Shown here in pieces: positions 5,976 through 7,199 of a stretch of 7,199 nucleotides of DNA. Below the pieces are notes generated by a model. It was given only the letters and a program-made list of their open reading frames with translations. It ran no database searches and was not told the DNA's origin. Source of the stretch: Planctomycetota bacterium (GTDB taxonomy: Bacteria > Planctomycetota > UBA1135 > GCA-002686595); NCBI GenBank assembly GCA_021776885.1, contig JAJFFA010000613.1, positions 1 to 7,199 on the forward strand, written 5' to 3'. Made by a program: the position numbers and the translations under genes. Numbering within the stretch: the first letter of the stretch is position 1; each line of letters starts with the position of its first letter.

Positions 5976-5979
5976 CTCC
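5976..5979 (-). promoter_or_regulatory. Shine-Dalgarno that sets the dioxygenase start
   Basis: GGAG on the - strand lies 8 bases before GTG 5967. It supports that start over longer in-frame extensions. Confidence 0.6.
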
Positions 5980-6026
5980 GGTACGGGTAGGGGCGGTCAG
6001 GGCGTCGCCCCGATTCAAGGACCAGG

Positions 6027-6431
6027 TTATCCGGCTCCAGGCGTCTCTGGAACCCCGCCCACGGGCTCGATGCCCCCACGGGCCACCGCGAAGAGCAGGC
6101 AGGCCGGGTGCTCCGGTCCCGCCGGGCGGCCGGCGTCGCCCAGGGCCACGGGGGCGTGGCAGCTGCCGGCCGCGTAGCGCACGAAGTCCCCGGCGCGGTA
6201 CTCGCCCGCCTCGTCCCGGTAGCCCCCCTCCAGCACCAGCACCTCCTCCCCATCGAGGTGCCGATGGGGCGGATAGCCCTGTCCCGGCTCCATGCGGATC
6301 AGGACGGCCGCCCCGCGACCCGGAAAGTCGCCCTCCTTCGACAGGAGTACCCAGCGCACCCCTGGATGGCGGGTCTCGCGCCAGGGGATCGACGGGTCGG
6401 ACGAGTCTGCCTGCAGGCCCGGGATACGCAT
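6027..6431 (-). CDS. ChrR-like cupin domain protein
   Basis: A 134-residue single-domain cupin resembling the cupin half of the anti-sigma factor ChrR (PF12973). The metal-site pattern is present: PGQGYPPHRHLDGEEVLVLE (49-68) provides His56, His58 and Glu62 or Glu63, and GDFVRYAAGSCHAP (81-94) provides His92. It lacks the N-terminal zinc-binding anti-sigma domain of ChrR, so it is a stand-alone metal-binding cupin, possibly an oxygenase or a sensor; its substrate cannot be read from sequence. ATG 6431 is the only sensible start. A GGAGGA motif lies about 22 bases upstream, too far for normal use. It precedes the dioxygenase gene by 59 bases, a gap that holds a 6-bp hairpin (5990-5995 with 6006-6011), and is probably co-transcribed with it. 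It diverges from the next gene across only 60 bases. Confidence 0.85.
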   Translation of the reverse strand: MRIPGLQADSSDPSIPWRETRHPGVRWVLLSKEGDFPGRGAAVLIRMEPGQGYPPHRHLDGEEVLVLEGGYRDEAGEYRAGDFVRYAAGSCHAPVALGDAGRPAGPEHPACLLFAVARGGIEPVGGVPETPGAG

Positions 6432-6491
6432 GCGCGGCAGGGTACCAGCCAGTCCTCCGGTGGGCGGGCCCCCGCGGCCGATAGACAGGGG

Positions 6492-6926
6492 ATGCCCTCA
6501 CCCCACGACGGCGAGGTCGACCTCGAGTCCAGCGTCCTGGTGGACGCCCTGGTCGAGGAGGAGGACCCCGAGCGCCGCGCCCGCCTGCTGCTGCGCCACG
6601 CCGCGCAGCGGGCCCAGGCCGCCGGCCTCCTGGCCGAGGACGGGGCCCACGGCTGGCAAGCCCTCGTCACCCGGGGTGAGGCCGGCCTGCTGCCGGGATC
6701 CGAGCTCGTGGAGGCCGTCGCCGCAGGGCAGCTCCAGGCGAGCCCGACGCCGGGTCAGGTCGTCCTAGTCACTGGAGTCGCACCCCGGCGCTGGGCCCTG
6801 GTCCTGGCCGGCGCCCGCTACGAAGAGGACGAGCTGGACCGCCTGGAAGTCCTGGCGCTGCTGCTCTCCACCCTCGATGCGGCCGGAGGCGAGGGGGACG
6901 GCCCCTTCGCGCCCTTCCCCACCTAG
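6492..6926 (+). CDS. Acidic hypothetical protein with GAF-like C-terminal end
   Basis: A 144-residue protein I cannot assign firmly. The N-terminal third is acidic, then helical and charged (VEEEDPERRARLLLRHAAQR, 21-40). The rest alternates strand-like and helical stretches: WQALVTRGEAG, GQVVLVTG, RWALVLAGARYEEDELDRLE (100-119), then LALLLSTL. The final strand, 'YEEDELDRLEVL' turn and hydrophobic helix resemble the end of GAF domains, where a similar acidic, Leu-rich helix closes the fold. At this length it would be a reduced or partial GAF domain, with no output domain. ATG 6492 was chosen because the longer open frame upstream (to 6108) lies antisense to the ChrR-like cupin gene. A GGGG run directly before the ATG is a poor Shine-Dalgarno. 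It is transcribed divergently from the cupin operon. Confidence 0.65.
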   Translation: MPSPHDGEVDLESSVLVDALVEEEDPERRARLLLRHAAQRAQAAGLLAEDGAHGWQALVTRGEAGLLPGSELVEAVAAGQLQASPTPGQVVLVTGVAPRRWALVLAGARYEEDELDRLEVLALLLSTLDAAGGEGDGPFAPFPT

Positions 6927-6964
6927 GAGTCTGCGAAACAGGTGGCGATCCGCGGACTCCCAGG
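6922..6964 (+). terminator. Long hairpin at the stop of the GAF-like gene
   Basis: GGAGTCTGCG (6926-6935) pairs with CGCGGACTCC (6951-6960), 10 bp with one G-U pair. It extends outward past one A-C mismatch by CCT (6922-6924) with AGG (6962-6964). The stop codon TAG (6924-6926) sits in the stem. No U-tract follows, so the transcript may end here by another mechanism. Confidence 0.45.
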
Positions 6965-6991
6965 GGCGCCGATTCGACCCGGCCGGTCGGC

Positions 6992-7012
6992 AAAAACCCC
7001 GCGATTTCGGGA
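6992..7012 (-). terminator. Weak intrinsic terminator for leftward transcription
   Basis: On the - strand TCCCG/CGGGG (7012-7008 with 7001-6997) closes a 6-base loop and is followed directly by TTTTT (6996-6992). The stem is short. It could stop transcription entering from the right, ahead of the convergent GAF-like gene. Confidence 0.35.
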
Positions 7013-7020
7013 CCCCGCCC

Positions 7021-7048
7021 TTCACACCGACCCAGCCGGGATTATGAT
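7021..7048 (+). promoter_or_regulatory. Sigma70-type promoter
   Basis: TTCACA (7021-7026) and TATGAT (7043-7048) each match consensus at 5 of 6 positions and are 16 bases apart. It is the best promoter in the window. Transcription would start near A7055 or A7056, giving about 30 bases of leader before GTG 7086. Confidence 0.6.
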
Positions 7049-7085
7049 CGGGGCAACGAGCGGCTCCTCGGAGCTGTTCGCGCAT

Positions 7086-7199
7086 GTGAGTTTCATCAAG
7101 AGGTGCCGCACTTTGCGAGCGGTGCTGCACCCGGGAAGCTTGATGAGGCTCCTCTCTCCCTCGGGCCGGTGGTACCTAGTGCCACCGGCCCCCTTGTTT
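7086..7199 (+). CDS. Possible start of a protein gene running off the right edge
   Basis: From GTG 7086 a frame of 38 codons is open to the window end. It begins MSFIKRCRTLRAVLHPGSLM and continues RLLSPSGRWYLVPPAPLF. A basic amphipathic start leading to SGRWYLVPP looks like the N-terminus of a small membrane protein, loosely like DUF5989 proteins, where a basic helix precedes a (K/R)WWL-P motif and one membrane helix; the hydrophobic part would lie beyond the window. The promoter at 7021-7048 is well placed. GGAG (7070-7073) is 12 bases upstream, rather far. Eight of 38 third positions are A or T, including CGA, CTA and CCA, more than in neighbouring genes. The frame runs through the terminator-like hairpin, so this and the RNA reading conflict. 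Confidence 0.38.
   Translation, partial: MSFIKRCRTLRAVLHPGSLMRLLSPSGRWYLVPPAPLF
7163..7199 (+). terminator. Intrinsic-terminator-like hairpin at the right edge
   Basis: GGGCCGGTGG (7163-7172) pairs perfectly with CCACCGGCCC (7182-7191), plus T-G and A-T pairs inside, around a CCTAG loop: 12 bp. CC and then TTGTTT follow up to the window end. It could end a short RNA or act as an attenuator; it is weakened as a call if the frame from 7086 is a real gene. Confidence 0.5.

Larger units (their letters stand above)
7055..7199 (+). ncRNA. Candidate structured small RNA or leader
   Basis: From the predicted start, three stem-loops follow. SL1 is CGAGCGGCTC/GAGCTGTTCG (7057-7066 with 7071-7080), 10 bp with two G-U pairs and a CTCG loop. 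SL2 is GAGTTTCATCAAG/CTTGATGAGGCTC (7088-7100 with 7139-7151), 13 bp with two G-U pairs, capped by GGTGC/GCACC (7102-7106 with 7127-7131) and GCAC/GTGC (7108-7111 with 7122-7125). SL3 is the terminator-like hairpin at 7163-7191. Total length would be about 145 bases. It matches no RNA family I know. It competes with the reading of the same bases as a protein start. Confidence 0.35.

Noticed and set aside
6108..6491. N-terminal extension of the GAF-like protein frame
   Set aside because: It lies antisense to the cupin gene, whose metal-binding motifs are intact; ATG 6492 is the natural start.
5968..6501. N-terminal extension of the dioxygenase frame
   Set aside because: The extension overlaps the ChrR-like cupin gene in another frame and is Arg/Gly/Pro-rich; GTG 5967 has a Shine-Dalgarno and gives the usual family length.
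6965..6991. tRNA or tmRNA fragment suggested by a GATTCGA stretch
   Set aside because: The flanking bases do not form a 5-bp T-arm and no acceptor or CCA end can be found on either strand.

Overview
This is a gene-dense, very GC-rich window (GC-saturated third codon positions) from a bacterial chromosome. It fits a high-GC lineage such as Planctomycetota or Myxococcota, but no marker here settles the phylum. I see no integrase, transposase, CRISPR array or phage gene. Except for the conserved enzymes and the tRNA, most products are uncharacterised.

Left block, all on +: a ferrochelatase (last step of protoheme synthesis) whose reading frame is open to the left edge and carries an N-terminal membrane segment; a small, basic, coiled-coil protein with an AT-hook-like tail; then a likely two-gene unit of a 518-residue exported protein of unknown function and a YdjM/DUF457-type membrane 'metal-dependent hydrolase', which starts at TTG 22 bases after the preceding stop. 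GC-rich hairpins without clear U-tracts follow several of these genes.

Middle block, 4568-5376: about 800 bases without a convincing protein gene. It holds a tRNA with CAU anticodon on the - strand (most likely elongator tRNA-Met, CCA encoded), a 15-bp tandem repeat abutting the tRNA 3' end, a G-quadruplex-type G-run cluster, and nested inverted repeats that could fold into an RNA.

Right block: a - strand pair of cupin-fold genes, a ChrR-like cupin followed 59 bases later by a cysteine dioxygenase. The dioxygenase keeps the Arg60-, Cys93- and Tyr157-equivalent residues typical of the animal enzyme. Diverging from it on + is a 144-residue acidic protein with a GAF-like C-terminal end. The last 180 bases have a good sigma70-type promoter (TTCACA-16-TATGAT) leading into a segment that can be read two ways: as a structured RNA with three stem-loops ending in a terminator-like hairpin, or as the start of a protein gene (GTG at 7086) running off the right edge.

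The genes do not form one obvious pathway. The heme gene, the dioxygenase pair and the exported/membrane pair look like separate transcription units. The most interesting points are the animal-like dioxygenase in its double-cupin operon, the ambiguous promoter-driven element at the right edge, and the structured gap at 5140-5340.
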